Below are positions 36,400 through 45,585 of a stretch of 50,404 nucleotides of DNA, piece by piece. Within the stretch, counting starts at the first letter, position 1. Every line of letters starts with the position of its first letter. The stretch lies in the NCBI RefSeq assembly GCF_016908395.1, contig NZ_JAFBDU010000016.1, positions 1 through 50,404 of the forward strand, in the 5' to 3' direction. Position numbers and translations under genes: made by a program. The notes under the pieces were generated by a model, which worked only from the letters and a program-made list of their open reading frames with translations, had not been told where the DNA came from and did no database searches. The DNA comes from Metabacillus crassostreae (lineage in GTDB: Bacteria; Bacillota; Bacilli; Bacillales; Bacillaceae).

Positions 36400-37419
36400 T
36401 TGAAAAAAAGGCTTGTATTATTTTTAGTAGGGCTTTTAGCAGTAGTAGCTTTAGTTGGGTGCGGTGAGAAATCACAAGCTGATGTTGTTCAAGCGTTAGA
36501 AAAGAAGGTTGAAGAAATGTCCGGGTATAAAGCGAAAGGGAAAATGACGCTTCAAACCGGAAATGATCCACAGGAATATGAAATTGAAATTTGGCATAAG
36601 GGTCCAACGTATTATCGTGTGAACCTTAAAAATTCTCAAAAAGAACAAAGCCAAATGATTTTACGCAATGATGAAGGTGTTTTTGTTTTAACTCCAGCAC
36701 TAAATAAAAGCTTCCGTTTCCAAAGTGATTGGCCGCAAAACAGTAGCCAAGCTTATCTTTATGAGTCTTTAGTAAAAGACATCTTAAAGGATGCAGATGC
36801 GAAGTTTAGTTCAGCTGAAGATAAATATGTTTTTGAAACAAAAACAAATTATCAAAACAACAAAATGCTTCCGATCCAAGAAATTACGTTTAACAAAAAG
36901 GATTTAACTCCTACTATGGTAAAGGTGATGGATACAGATCGTAATCCACTTGTTGTTGTTGAGTTTACGAGCTTTGAATTCAATGCTTCATTTGATGATA
37001 ATTCATTTGATGTAGAGAAAAACATGTCTAGTGCTCAAATTGAAGTACCAACTATGGCAACTGGTGATCGTGAGCCTTTCGCCGTTAAATATCCATTGGA
37101 ACAGCCAAATGGAGCAAAATTAGTAAAAGAAACTGAGATTGACACTGAAAATGGTAAACGAGTGATTTTAACATTTGAAGGAGAAAAGTCATTTACTTTA
37201 ATCCAGGAAAGTGCTGAAATTGCGACACCAGCTTCAGCTTCAACTTCAACATATGTGAATGGATCACCAGCTGATTTAGGATTTACTATTGGTGCAATGT
37301 CTGATACATCTCTAACATGGACACATGATGGAGTAGATTATATGTTAGCATCTGAAGATTTAACAACAGATGAATTAATAATGGTTGCTAAGTCAGTACA
37401 AGGTCAAACAGCTAAATAA
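36400..37419 (+). CDS. ydcC: YdcC, LolA-like lipoprotein
   Basis: A 339-residue exported lipoprotein. The signal MKKRLVLFLVGLLAVVALVGC has a clear lipobox (LVGC) for diacylglyceryl transfer, followed by a domain related to the outer-membrane lipoprotein carrier LolA fold (DVVQALEKKVEEMSGYKAKGKMTLQ.., IEIWHKGPTYYRVNL, MILRNDEGVFVLTP). A second, C-terminal part (YVNGSPADLGF..LTWTHDGVDYMLAS) is typical of the sporulation-associated YdcC group. I start it at TTG 36400, nine bases after aaagggg; an ATG at 36340 would add a stretch that destroys the signal peptide. Confidence 0.9.
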   Translation: MKKRLVLFLVGLLAVVALVGCGEKSQADVVQALEKKVEEMSGYKAKGKMTLQTGNDPQEYEIEIWHKGPTYYRVNLKNSQKEQSQMILRNDEGVFVLTPALNKSFRFQSDWPQNSSQAYLYESLVKDILKDADAKFSSAEDKYVFETKTNYQNNKMLPIQEITFNKKDLTPTMVKVMDTDRNPLVVVEFTSFEFNASFDDNSFDVEKNMSSAQIEVPTMATGDREPFAVKYPLEQPNGAKLVKETEIDTENGKRVILTFEGEKSFTLIQESAEIATPASASTSTYVNGSPADLGFTIGAMSDTSLTWTHDGVDYMLASEDLTTDELIMVAKSVQGQTAK

Positions 37420-37425
37420 TTAAAA

Positions 37426-37767
37426 TTTAGGCTGTAAGTATTTAAGTTAATGATAAATCCGAATTATTAGGTGATATTTCAATTAACCATTCGCCTAATA
37501 GTTCGGTTTTTTTATTTGCCGTCTTCAATAGATTTTGATCTTGTTTGCATCTAATTTTAAGAACTAGTGGAATGGAGCGGAAGACACTTGACTCCTACGG
37601 GAATAGAGGAAAGGCTAAGACCCCGCAAGCGTAGCGAGGAGGCTTAGCTTCCTCCCCGTGGAAAGCAAGTGTCTGCAGCGCAATGGAACGAACTTGTTTC
37701 TTTCAACTTAATTGAATTTAGGTTTATTCGTCTTTTTGTATGACTACTTTAATTATGTCCCATCCAC
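37426..37767 (-). mobile_element. Repeat family A, copy 4 (reverse)
   Basis: The same element as at 20728 in opposite orientation: core 37561-37696, near end aggctgtaagtatttaag (ggaca lost from the inverted repeat), far end ctttaattatgtccca. Its stem ccgaattattaggtga/tcgcctaatagttcgg plus seven T (37458-37513) lies right after ydcC and probably serves as that gene's terminator. Confidence 0.87.
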
Positions 37768-37896
37768 TTTTTTTATGGAGCTGTTTTCGTAAACTGTGCT
37801 GTTGATTTCAATAGTAATGGATTAGTTCCCTTACTATTAAAAGTGAAAGGTCTTCCTCCTATTTATTAAATCTTCAATTATTTTCTTAGTCACCAT

Positions 37897-37926
37897 TTGA
37901 CAATTATATAGTATAGTCGAGATAAT
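37897..37926 (+). promoter_or_regulatory. Putative sigma-A promoter for alr
   Basis: TTGACA (37897-37902) and GATAAT (37921-37926) with an 18-base spacer, about 35 bases before the alr start. Confidence 0.65.
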
Positions 37927-37962
37927 TATTTTTATAGAAGTAGGATGAGGAAGTGTATTAAG

Positions 37963-39114
37963 ATGTTGTCTGATTTTTATCGAGATACTTGGGTAGAAGT
38001 GAATTTGGATGCAATAACAGATAATGTTTTATCTATGAAAAAGCATATCGGTGAGCAGATTGATATTATTGCTGTTGTAAAGGCAAATGGCTATGGACAT
38101 GGAGCAGTACAAGTGGCAAAAACTGCATTGGATGCAGGTGCTTCAATGTTAGCTGTTGCTTTTTTAGATGAAGCAATAGCACTTAGAAAAGCGGGAATTA
38201 ACGCCCCGATATTAGTGATGGGTGCAACGCGTCCGAGTGATGTTGAAGTGGCGATTCAATTTAACATCACGTTAACTGTTTTTTCAATTGATTGGCTTAT
38301 GGAAGCCGATCAATTTATTTCGTCTGATAAGGTACATTTCCACATTAAGGTTGATACGGGGATGGGTCGTTTAGGTGTTAGAGAAAAAGATGAACTAATA
38401 AGGATATATTCTTACCAAGAAAACTCAGCACATTTTGAAATTGATGGGATCTTCACACATTTTGCAACAGCAGATGAAATTGATTCGCTTTATTTTGTTG
38501 AACAATATGAAAAATTTGAAGAGCTGTTAACAGCTATCCCACATCAACAATTATTAGTTCATTGTGCTAATAGTGCAGCTGCTCTTAAATATGAACGGAA
38601 GCTATATAATGCGATTCGATTGGGCATTTCTATGTATGGTCTAACTCCTTCGATTGAGATGAAGAAGGAATTACCATTTGAGTTAAAAGAAGCTTTTTCA
38701 TTACAATCAAAGCTTGTTCATGTTAAAAGGATTCGTAAAGGTGAAAAAGTAAGCTATGGTGCAACATATGAAGCAAAGGAAGATGAATGGATTGGCACAC
38801 TTCCTATAGGGTATGCTGATGGTTGGATTAGACGTCTAAAGGATTTTGAAGTATTGGTGGGGGATACACGTGCTCCATTAGTAGGAAGAATTTGTATGGA
38901 TCAATGTATGGTAAAGCTTCCAGCTCACCTTCCTGTCGGTACCAAGGTTACATTGATTGGAGAACAAAATGGACATGTTATTTCAATAGATGATGTAGCC
39001 AAACGTCTTGATACGATCAATTATGAAGTTCCATGTATGATAACATTACGAGTTCCTCGTATTTTTTTGAAAAATATGCGTATAATTGAAAGGGTTAACT
39101 CAATTTTACCCTAA
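37963..39114 (+). CDS. alr: Alanine racemase Alr
   Basis: Alr interconverts L- and D-alanine with pyridoxal phosphate, supplying D-Ala to Ddl. The 383-residue protein has the PLP lysine Lys40 in VVKANGYGHG, the barrel segments VDTGMGRLGV and IFTHFATAD, HCANSAAAL, and the C-terminal domain with the second catalytic residue in VSYGATYEA (Tyr) and GRICMDQ. The ATG at 37963 fits the N-terminus FYRDTWVEVNLDAI of B. subtilis Alr; ATG 37945 and TTG 37966 are alternatives. It lies between ydcC and ndoAI as in B. subtilis. Confidence 0.95.
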   Translation: MLSDFYRDTWVEVNLDAITDNVLSMKKHIGEQIDIIAVVKANGYGHGAVQVAKTALDAGASMLAVAFLDEAIALRKAGINAPILVMGATRPSDVEVAIQFNITLTVFSIDWLMEADQFISSDKVHFHIKVDTGMGRLGVREKDELIRIYSYQENSAHFEIDGIFTHFATADEIDSLYFVEQYEKFEELLTAIPHQQLLVHCANSAAALKYERKLYNAIRLGISMYGLTPSIEMKKELPFELKEAFSLQSKLVHVKRIRKGEKVSYGATYEAKEDEWIGTLPIGYADGWIRRLKDFEVLVGDTRAPLVGRICMDQCMVKLPAHLPVGTKVTLIGEQNGHVISIDDVAKRLDTINYEVPCMITLRVPRIFLKNMRIIERVNSILP

Positions 39115-39133
39115 ATTGTTTACGTGTATGGTT

Positions 39134-39257
39134 CCGGGACATAACTTTAGTGTTTAGCAAAATTTCCAATCAAAGGAATAGCTTGGCGGAGTCAGGAACA
39201 CCGTAACAGCTATACCCTTTGTGCAGTTTCTATTTTGTTAAAATACTTTTGTCCCAG
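39134..39257 (+). repeat. Repeat family C, small inverted-repeat element
   Basis: About 124 bases with long imperfect terminal inverted repeats (ccgggacataactttagtg at the left, complement of acttttgtcccag at the right), ends related to those of family A but with a different middle (gcttggcggagtcaggaac). No coding capacity. It follows alr by 20 bases and may end its transcript. Confidence 0.65.
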
Positions 39258-39503
39258 TTAAGTTGTTGTGACACCTTTCTTCTTTAGAATTGTACCTTTT
39301 TATTACCGTAATTACGTTCTTTTAGTACTGTTTTTTCAGAAGAGCATCCGAAGCTCGGGAACCAAACATTGTTAATATGAGAAATAAAATCATATTGATG
39401 AATAATTACCCTTTACATGACGATAATATTGAAGGGTAATGAATTAAACGTGCAAATTTTTCGAAACATTTAGGAATTTGAAATTATACGATTATCTTTA
39501 AGA

Positions 39504-39670
39504 AAGGCTCTTCTCTGAAAGTTTGTTGTTAATGGACCTAATTGCATGTTTAGAACAATCTTTTTATTGTATATAAGTACTATTCTAAGAAGAAAAGATG
39601 CCCCTAGACGATATATAGTGCGTTTCAATTAAGTTTCTAAAAGCAACAAGGTTTTCGAAAACAGCCTTAA
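39504..39670 (+). mobile_element. Repeat family B, copy 3
   Basis: A 167-base element aligned end to end with 34639-34803: left aaaggctcttctctgaaag, inner agaagaaaagatgcccctag, right aacaaggttttcgaaaacagcct. Non-coding, in the 730-base gap between alr and ndoAI. 39258-39503 shows nothing recognisable. Confidence 0.82.
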
Positions 39671-39768
39671 GAAAATGTTATGAGATGAATTCAAAGACTA
39701 AATGACATGATCAAGGCATTTTTGGTAAATAATTTGGCGTAGAATACTGTGTTTATTAGGAAAAGACT

Positions 39769-39796
39769 TTGCTTATTGTGCTGTAGATGTTATTAT
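39769..39796 (+). promoter_or_regulatory. Putative promoter for ndoAI-ndoA
   Basis: TTGCTT (39769-39774), 16 bases, then TATTAT (39791-39796) with a TGT extended -10, about 50 bases before ndoAI. Confidence 0.5.
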
Positions 39797-39845
39797 TAAA
39801 TTTGGAATGAATAATAGGTGGTAAGTTTGGTGGAGGTGTGTGTTT

Positions 39846-40127
39846 GTGTCTGAATCCAGCGCGACAACAGAAATCTTAATTCAGTTACCTCAAGCATTAG
39901 TATCAGAATTAGATGGACTAGTAAAACAGGAGAACGGAAACAGAAACGAGCTTATTTATCAAGCAACTAAAATGTACATTCGTGAGCGCAAAAAGCGCCA
40001 AATTCGCGAATCTATGAGACGTGGTTACATGGAGATGGCGAAAATTAATCTTAACATTGCATCCGAAGCATTTTTGGCAGAATCTGAGGCTGACCATACC
40101 GTTGAACGCTTAGTAAGCGGGGGTTAA
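39846..40127 (+). CDS. ndoAI: Antitoxin EndoAI (MazE-like)
   Basis: The antitoxin of the EndoA/MazF pair. The 93-residue product has an N-terminal ribbon-helix-helix ([37 protein letters not shown]) for DNA binding and dimerisation. The conserved C-terminal part [27 protein letters not shown] wraps the toxin. GTG at 39846 gives the same N-terminus (MSESSA) as B. subtilis and is six bases after ggaggtg; GTG 39840 overlaps that site. It ends four bases before ndoA. Confidence 0.95.
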   Translation: MSESSATTEILIQLPQALVSELDGLVKQENGNRNELIYQATKMYIRERKKRQIRESMRRGYMEMAKINLNIASEAFLAESEADHTVERLVSGG

Positions 40128-40131
40128 GCAT

Positions 40132-40482
40132 TTGATTGTTAAACGAGGCGACGTGTATTTTGCTGATTTATCCCCAGTTGTAGGTTCGGAGCAAGGTGGC
40201 GTACGTCCTGTATTAATTATCCAAAATGATATCGGAAACCGCTTTAGTCCTACAGTTATTATAGCGGCAATTACGGCCCAAATTCAAAAAGCAAAATTGC
40301 CAACTCATGTTGAGATCGATGCAAAGCGTTACGGGTTTGAGAGGGATTCGGTTATCCTGCTCGAACAGATACGAACGATTGATAAGCAAAGGTTAACTGA
40401 TAAAATCACTCATCTAGATGATGAGATGATGGATAAAGTGGATGAAGCCTTGCAAATAAGTTTAGGACTTATTGATTTTTAA
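40132..40482 (+). CDS. ndoA: Endoribonuclease toxin EndoA (MazF)
   Basis: EndoA cuts mRNA at UACAU sites in B. subtilis and is held by EndoAI. The 116-residue PemK/MazF fold shows the conserved [32 protein letters not shown]-terminus (catalytic Arg in the GVRP loop), the Thr in AAITAQ and the C-terminal [17 protein letters not shown]. It is almost identical to the B. subtilis protein. The start is TTG at 40132 after gcgggggt. The pair lies directly before the sigma-B module, as in B. subtilis. Confidence 0.97.
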   Translation: MIVKRGDVYFADLSPVVGSEQGGVRPVLIIQNDIGNRFSPTVIIAAITAQIQKAKLPTHVEIDAKRYGFERDSVILLEQIRTIDKQRLTDKITHLDDEMMDKVDEALQISLGLIDF

Positions 40483-40516
40483 CTAATAACTTTAACTTAA
40501 ATAACATAAAAAACAA

Positions 40517-40546
40517 AAAGGTTGCTCAAAAAGCAACTTTTTTTAT
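40517..40546 (+). terminator. Terminator after ndoA
   Basis: Stem aaggttgct/agcaacttt with a 5-base loop, then T residues, about 35 bases after ndoA. It isolates the toxin-antitoxin unit from rsbRA; a TATAAT at 40652-40657 then marks a likely rsbRA promoter. Confidence 0.85.
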
Positions 40547-40699
40547 TAGAAATTGAAAGATTATGATCAATATGATAATTGAATGCAACATTACATATTT
40601 CTTGTAAAATCATGTACTTGTTGTATTCTTTTTTTTGTTCCATATTATAGGTATAATATTAGAATAGTGTTTGAATATGCTAAGGAGGAATAAAGCGAG

Positions 40700-41530
40700 A
40701 TGAACCAACCGTCAAATCCATTTTTGAAGTTTATTCAAAATAATAGAGAAGAATTACTAACTGAATGGACAGATAAAATGAAGGCTCTTGATGATCCAAA
40801 AGTGTCTTCTGTACTATCAGACCAAGTTTATACAAATACTTGTAATGAGTATATGAATATATTACTACTTTCTTTTAGAGGTGAAGATCAAGAGATTACT
40901 AGTAAAATATCAGACTTTTCTCAAAGGATCGTTCAACAAGGCTGGTCTTTACGCTACATTTCAACAAGTTTATCTGAATTTAATAAGTTGTTGTTTTCTA
41001 AAATGACTGTAGATGAATCAGAAGAGAATAAAATGAAATTAGTATGGTCTTTTGATAAATGGATTTCCCCAATTAATAGTGAGGTGCTTTATCAATATGC
41101 ATCTTCATGGGAGAGAACAGTTTCTCTACAAAAGATTGCTTTACAAGAGCTTTCCGCACCATTAATTCCTGTGTTTGAAAATATAACCGTCATGCCTTTA
41201 GTAGGGACAATTGATACAGAGCGTGCTAAACGTATTATGGAAAATCTCCTTCAAGGTGTTGTGAAGCACCGTGCAGAGGTTGTCTTAATTGATATAACGG
41301 GTGTTCCTGTAGTAGATACAATGGTGGCGCATCATATTATTCAGGCATCAGAAGCTGTCAGACTTGTTGGAGCAAAATGTCTGCTAGTTGGAATTAGACC
41401 AGAAATTGCCCAAACGATTGTAAATCTTGGAATAGACTTAAGTCAGATAATTACTAAAAATAGTCTTCAAAAGGGTATTGAATCAGCTTTAGAAATGACA
41501 AATCGTCAAATTGTCTCATTGGAGGAATAG
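40700..41530 (+). CDS. rsbRA: Stressosome protein RsbRA
   Basis: RsbRA forms, with RsbS, the cytosolic stressosome that holds RsbT until environmental stress. The 276-residue protein has an N-terminal globin-like sensor domain without haem (about 1-135), a linker helix, and a C-terminal STAS domain (about 150-270). Thr173 (GTIDTERA) and Thr207 (VVDTMVAHH) match the RsbT phosphorylation sites Thr171 and Thr205 of B. subtilis, offset by two. The ribosome site aaggagg lies upstream. First gene of the eight-gene sigB operon. Confidence 0.96.
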   Translation: MNQPSNPFLKFIQNNREELLTEWTDKMKALDDPKVSSVLSDQVYTNTCNEYMNILLLSFRGEDQEITSKISDFSQRIVQQGWSLRYISTSLSEFNKLLFSKMTVDESEENKMKLVWSFDKWISPINSEVLYQYASSWERTVSLQKIALQELSAPLIPVFENITVMPLVGTIDTERAKRIMENLLQGVVKHRAEVVLIDITGVPVVDTMVAHHIIQASEAVRLVGAKCLLVGIRPEIAQTIVNLGIDLSQIITKNSLQKGIESALEMTNRQIVSLEE

Positions 41531-41533
41531 ATT

Positions 41534-41896
41534 ATGAATCCTAGAATACCAATATTAAAATTACATAATTGTTTATTGATTTCAATTCAATGGGAGCTAG
41601 ATGATCAGACAGCACTTCAGTTTCAAGAAGATCTTTTGCATAAAATCCATGAAACTGGAGCAAATGGTGTTGTGATAGATTTAACCTCTGTGGATGTTAT
41701 TGACTCGTTTATTGCAAAAGTACTTGGTGATGTTATTAGTATGTCAAGGCTGATGGGAGCAAAAGTTGTGTTAACGGGAATACAACCAGCTGTAGCCATA
41801 ACACTCATAGAATTAGGCATTCAGCTTGAGGATGTCAAAACAGCCCTTGATTTAGAAAAAGGCCTTGAAACATTACAACAGGAGTTGGGGGAGTAA
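41534..41896 (+). CDS. rsbS: Stressosome scaffold protein RsbS
   Basis: RsbS is a single STAS-domain protein (120 residues) of the stressosome and the main antagonist of RsbT. Ser58 in [14 protein letters not shown] corresponds to the phosphorylated Ser59 of B. subtilis. The segment [22 protein letters not shown] parallels that of RsbRA. It begins three bases after the rsbRA stop and ends two bases before rsbT, with ribosome site ggagg in the rsbRA end. Confidence 0.96.
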   Translation: MNPRIPILKLHNCLLISIQWELDDQTALQFQEDLLHKIHETGANGVVIDLTSVDVIDSFIAKVLGDVISMSRLMGAKVVLTGIQPAVAITLIELGIQLEDVKTALDLEKGLETLQQELGE

Positions 41897-41898
41897 GC

Positions 41899-42300
41899 AT
41901 GGAAAACCAATCCTGTGTTAAAATTGTCACCGAATGGGACATAGTTGCAGCACGACAACTTGGTCGGAATGTTGCGAAGGAGCTTGGATTCGGTACAGTT
42001 GATCAAGCTAGAATCACAACTGCGATTTCCGAATTAGCCCGAAATATATACTTATATGCAGGACAAGGTGAGATGCGAATTGAACGCATAAATGACCTTG
42101 GTAAAAAGGGTTTGAAAATAGTAGCCATAGATAATGGGCCTGGAATTTCTGATATCCGAAAAGTGATGGAAGATGGATTTTCAACTTCTGGAGGGTTAGG
42201 TGCTGGATTACCGGGTGTTAAACGTTTAATGGATGGATTTGATATTACTTCCACTGTTGGTGAAGGAACAAATATCCAAGCGGTGAAATGGCTTCGATAG
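41899..42300 (+). CDS. rsbT: Serine/threonine kinase RsbT
   Basis: RsbT is a 133-residue GHKL-type kinase that phosphorylates RsbS and RsbRA under stress and, once free, activates RsbU. ATP-binding boxes are visible: N-box ISELARNIYLYA, G1 VAIDNGPGI and G2 GGLGAGLPGVKRL. The ribosome site gttgggggag immediately precedes the ATG. Length and motifs match B. subtilis. Confidence 0.97.
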   Translation: MENQSCVKIVTEWDIVAARQLGRNVAKELGFGTVDQARITTAISELARNIYLYAGQGEMRIERINDLGKKGLKIVAIDNGPGISDIRKVMEDGFSTSGGLGAGLPGVKRLMDGFDITSTVGEGTNIQAVKWLR

Positions 42301-42310
42301 GAGGACATAA

Positions 42311-43318
42311 ATGGAATTTCGCGATTTTCTAGAGACAAAATATCGAGAGCTATTAAGAAACTATTTAAATGAACAAACAGAAACAGCCTTATATCAAGGG
42401 CAAAAATTTAGTAGAAAAACAATCGAACATCAAATACCGCCTGAAGAAATTATTAGTGCACATAGAAAGGTCTTGCAAGAACTCTTTCCTGATATTCAAA
42501 CAGAGGTTCTCTCTTCATTAGATTTCCTGCTTGAGGTCATGATGGGATATGGTCTAGCTTACCAGGAGCATCAAAGTCTACGCGATCAACAATTAGAAAT
42601 TCGATCTGAGATTGAAATCGCTGCAAATGTTCAAAAAACATTATTAGAAACAACGGTTCCTGACATTGATTCATTGGATATTGGTGCTATTAGTGTACCA
42701 TCGAAGCAAATGAATGGTGATTATCATCATTTTGTTCATGATGAAAAGGGAGTAAGTATTGCCGTTGCTGATGTTATTGGTAAAGGGATACCTGCAGCGT
42801 TATGTATGTCTATGATTAAGTATGCTATGGATAGTTTCCCTGAATCTCGTAAAAATCCTAATCAAATATTGGAAAATTTAAATCGAGTTGTTGAGCGTAA
42901 TGTTGATCCAAGCATGTTTATTACCATGTTTTATGGAATGTATAATGTGGTTGACCACATTTTCACATATGCTTCAGCAGGTCATGAGCCAGGTTTTTAT
43001 TATCACTCAGAAACAGATCATTTTGAAGATTTAATTACAAAAGGACTTGTTCTTGGTGTTGATCATAATGTTCAATACAGACAATATCAACAAAAGGTTG
43101 AGGTTGGAGATATGGTTGTACTCTTATCTGATGGTGTAACAGAGTCTCGAACTGAAGATGGATTTATCGAAAGATCAGCCATTACAGATCTCATAATGAT
43201 GAATAAACATCTTTCCTCACAGGAAATCGTTGAGAAAATCTATCGCCATTTCGAAAAAATGCAGGATCTCCAGTTAAGGGATGATTTTACATTAATAATT
43301 ATTAAACGTTTGGTTTAG
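42311..43318 (+). CDS. rsbU: Phosphatase RsbU
   Basis: RsbU dephosphorylates RsbV when bound by RsbT, which starts sigma-B release. The 335-residue protein has an N-terminal RsbT-binding helical domain (about 1-85), a coiled linker (QQLEIRSEIEIAANVQKTLL) and a PPM/SpoIIE-type phosphatase domain. Metal-binding aspartates lie in QMNGDYHHF, IAVADVIGKGIPAAL, VLLSDGVTESR and LRDDFTLIII. It starts ten bases after rsbT with aggag. Its stop codon overlaps the -35 of the internal sigma-B promoter. Confidence 0.96.
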   Translation: MEFRDFLETKYRELLRNYLNEQTETALYQGQKFSRKTIEHQIPPEEIISAHRKVLQELFPDIQTEVLSSLDFLLEVMMGYGLAYQEHQSLRDQQLEIRSEIEIAANVQKTLLETTVPDIDSLDIGAISVPSKQMNGDYHHFVHDEKGVSIAVADVIGKGIPAALCMSMIKYAMDSFPESRKNPNQILENLNRVVERNVDPSMFITMFYGMYNVVDHIFTYASAGHEPGFYYHSETDHFEDLITKGLVLGVDHNVQYRQYQQKVEVGDMVVLLSDGVTESRTEDGFIERSAITDLIMMNKHLSSQEIVEKIYRHFEKMQDLQLRDDFTLIIIKRLV

Positions 43319-43338
43319 TTATTATGATAACGGGGTAT
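43313..43338 (+). promoter_or_regulatory. Sigma-B promoter before rsbV
   Basis: GTTTAG (43313-43318, covering the rsbU stop) and GGGTAT (43333-43338) with a 14-base spacer match the sigma-B consensus. It drives rsbV-rsbW-sigB-rsbX in B. subtilis, giving autocatalytic induction. Confidence 0.9.
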
Positions 43339-43373
43339 GTATTAACATAAATGATCCTTAGAGGTGAAGAAAG

Positions 43374-43706
43374 ATGAATATGAAAATAGATATAAGTAAA
43401 GAAGATGATAAGACCGTTGTATTAGTTGCTGGTGAAATTGATGCGTATACAGCACCTAAGCTTAGAGAGGCATTACTACCATTAGCAGAAGAAGAGAATC
43501 CCCAGGTTACTGTTAATTTAAAGAATGTATCTTATATGGATAGCACGGGATTAGGAGTATTTGTTGGCTTATTGAAAAACGTAAGAAAGAATAACGGAAA
43601 TTTACATTTAGTGGAGTTAACAGATCGCTTGGAACGATTGTTTAGTATAACAGGACTAAGTGACATCATTGATATATCTTCAAAATCAGAGGGTGGGTTA
43701 CAATGA
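43374..43706 (+). CDS. rsbV: Anti-anti-sigma factor RsbV
   Basis: RsbV, when unphosphorylated, binds RsbW and frees sigma-B. The 110-residue STAS-domain protein has Ser57 in [14 protein letters not shown], the residue phosphorylated by RsbW (Ser56 in B. subtilis). The ribosome site gaggtgaag precedes the ATG. It overlaps rsbW by four bases (ATGA). Confidence 0.97.
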   Translation: MNMKIDISKEDDKTVVLVAGEIDAYTAPKLREALLPLAEEENPQVTVNLKNVSYMDSTGLGVFVGLLKNVRKNNGNLHLVELTDRLERLFSITGLSDIIDISSKSEGGLQ

Positions 43707-44185
43707 AGCAACTAGTAGATTATATAGAAATGAAGGTTCCAGCTAAGCCGGAGTATGTTGGTATTATAAGGTTAACCCTATCAGGGATTGCAAGTAGAAT
43801 GGGTTATTCATATGATGAAATTGAGGATTTGAAAATTGCGACAAGTGAAGCATGTACAAATGCTGTTCAGCATGCTTATAAAAATAACGAAGAAGGCGAA
43901 GTTGTAATAGGTTTTGGTCTTTATGATGATCGCCTTGAAGTAATGATTGCTGATAATGGGAAAAGCTTTGATTTTGAAAAGACTAAAAATGAACTTGGTC
44001 CTTATTCCTCACAAAGTCCTGTAGATCAGCTACCAGAGGGAGGGTTAGGTCTCTATTTGATGGAAACGCTCATGGATGAAGTCCGTGTCCTAGTTAACTC
44101 AGGTGTAACGGTCTTCATGATTAAGTATTTAAGCGGGGAGCGAATAGAACATGGCACAACCATCTCAAAGTATGAAGCTAACTAA
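43703..44185 (+). CDS. rsbW: Anti-sigma-B factor and kinase RsbW
   Basis: RsbW binds sigma-B and also phosphorylates RsbV. The 160-residue GHKL kinase shows [15 protein letters not shown] (N-box), [12 protein letters not shown] (G1) and [15 protein letters not shown] (G2). Its start overlaps the rsbV stop and its 3' end overlaps the start of sigB by 35 bases, so the three are translationally linked. Confidence 0.97.
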   Translation: MKQLVDYIEMKVPAKPEYVGIIRLTLSGIASRMGYSYDEIEDLKIATSEACTNAVQHAYKNNEEGEVVIGFGLYDDRLEVMIADNGKSFDFEKTKNELGPYSSQSPVDQLPEGGLGLYLMETLMDEVRVLVNSGVTVFMIKYLSGERIEHGTTISKYEAN

Positions 44186-44942
44186 AGAACAAGTAATTGA
44201 GCTAATTATTGATTTTCAAAAGACGGAAAGTAACAGTGCCCAACTAGCGCTTGTTGAACATTTTACAGGTTTAGTTGAAACCTTAGCTAAGAAATATTCT
44301 AAAGGGAAAAGCTTTCATGAAGATCTTAGACAGGTTGGAATGATCGGTTTATTAGGTGCGATAAGAAGGTTCGATCCTACGATTGGTAAACCTTTTGAAG
44401 CATTTGCGATCCCTACTATTATTGGTGAAATCAAGCGCTTTTTAAGGGATAAAACATGGAGTGTACATGTCCCTAGAAGAATTAAGGAACTTGGGCCAAA
44501 GATAAAAGCTGCAGTTGATATATTAACAAATGAAAATGAACGATCGCCTCAAGTACAGGAAATTGCTGATTATATTGGGGTTACAGAAGAAGAAGTGTTA
44601 GAAACAATGGAAATGGGAAAAAGCTATCAAGCTTTATCAGTAGACCATTCAATTGAAGCCGATTCAGATGGAAGTACTGTCACAATCCTTGATATTGTGG
44701 GCTCTCAAGATCAAGGATTTGAAAATGTGAATCAGAGGCTTATGCTTCAAAGTGTTTTACATGTTTTATCAGAGAGAGAAATGGAGATTATTGATTGTAC
44801 ATTTATCCAAAATAAGAGTCAAAAGGAAACTGGAGAACATCTTGGTATCTCTCAGATGCATGTGTCAAGATTGCAGCGGAGAGCAATTCAAAAGCTTAGA
44901 GAGGCTCTAGCTAAAGACATGCCATCGGAGATGAAGCAATGA
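44151..44942 (+). CDS. sigB: General stress sigma factor SigB
   Basis: Sigma-B directs the general stress regulon. The 263-residue sigma-70 family protein has region 2 (VETLAKKYSKGKSFHEDLRQVGMIGLLGAIRRFDPTIGKPFEAFAIPTIIGEIKRFLRD), region 3 (VPRRIKELGP..) and region 4 with the helix-turn-helix KSQKETGEHLGISQMHVSRLQRRAIQKLR. The ATG lies ten bases after ggggagcg, inside the rsbW end. It overlaps rsbX by four bases. Confidence 0.97.
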   Translation: MAQPSQSMKLTKEQVIELIIDFQKTESNSAQLALVEHFTGLVETLAKKYSKGKSFHEDLRQVGMIGLLGAIRRFDPTIGKPFEAFAIPTIIGEIKRFLRDKTWSVHVPRRIKELGPKIKAAVDILTNENERSPQVQEIADYIGVTEEEVLETMEMGKSYQALSVDHSIEADSDGSTVTILDIVGSQDQGFENVNQRLMLQSVLHVLSEREMEIIDCTFIQNKSQKETGEHLGISQMHVSRLQRRAIQKLREALAKDMPSEMKQ

Positions 44943-45538
44943 TAGTAAGAGAATCAAATAATCATATTGATACATTGGCTTTCCAATTATCAAAAGAAGG
45001 AAAACTCTGCTGTGGAGATAGCTTTTACATAAAAGCAACTGATGAATATTATATATGTGCATTAGCTGATGGTTTAGGTAGTGGAGAACGAGCAAATGAT
45101 TCTTCTTCGGCAATCAGTACATTAGTCGAAAACAATCATGCTGAAGATGTAGACGTACTAATTGACCTATGTAATAAAGAATTAAAGGATAAGCGTGGAG
45201 CAACCGTTTCAATATTGAAGTTCTTTTTCAAAAGCAAACAGTTCACGTACAGTTCTGTAGGAAATATTCGATTTGTACTCTGTGCACCTTCTGGATCATA
45301 TATCTATCCACTACCTCTACTTGGCTACTTATCAGGAAAACCACAAAAATACCGTACCCATACCTACGATTATGAAGAAGGATCCAAATTTATCATTCAT
45401 ACAGATGGATTGGTTTTACCGGCTATAAAATCTCTCTTGAAAAAGGGTGAGTCGGTAGATAATTTATCAAAGCAATTAGAAGAATATACATTGACACGAA
45501 ATGATGATTTAACATACATAGTCGGTCAACTGTTTTAA
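44939..45538 (+). CDS. rsbX: Phosphatase RsbX
   Basis: RsbX is a PPM-type phosphatase that removes phosphate from RsbS and RsbRA and so resets the stressosome. The 199-residue protein has the metal aspartates in CALADGLGSGERAND and FIIHTDGLVLPA, and DDLTYIVGQLF at the end. It starts at an ATGA overlap with sigB and closes the operon; its terminator begins within its last codons. Confidence 0.95.
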   Translation: MIVRESNNHIDTLAFQLSKEGKLCCGDSFYIKATDEYYICALADGLGSGERANDSSSAISTLVENNHAEDVDVLIDLCNKELKDKRGATVSILKFFFKSKQFTYSSVGNIRFVLCAPSGSYIYPLPLLGYLSGKPQKYRTHTYDYEEGSKFIIHTDGLVLPAIKSLLKKGESVDNLSKQLEEYTLTRNDDLTYIVGQLF

Positions 45539-45568
45539 TTTTAAAATGGTTGACCGATTTTTTGTTTT
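45521..45568 (+). terminator. Terminator of the sigB operon
   Basis: Stem gtcggtcaac/gttgaccga (with A/T extension ttttaa/ttaaaa inside) and six T. The 5' arm is in the rsbX coding end. Confidence 0.9.
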
Positions 45569-45585
45569 TCATTTTGCTAAAAAAT

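Noticed and set aside
17000-40000. Dispersed repeats as a CRISPR array
   Set aside because: Copies are 120-350 bases long, far apart and in both orientations, with no regular short spacers and no cas genes.
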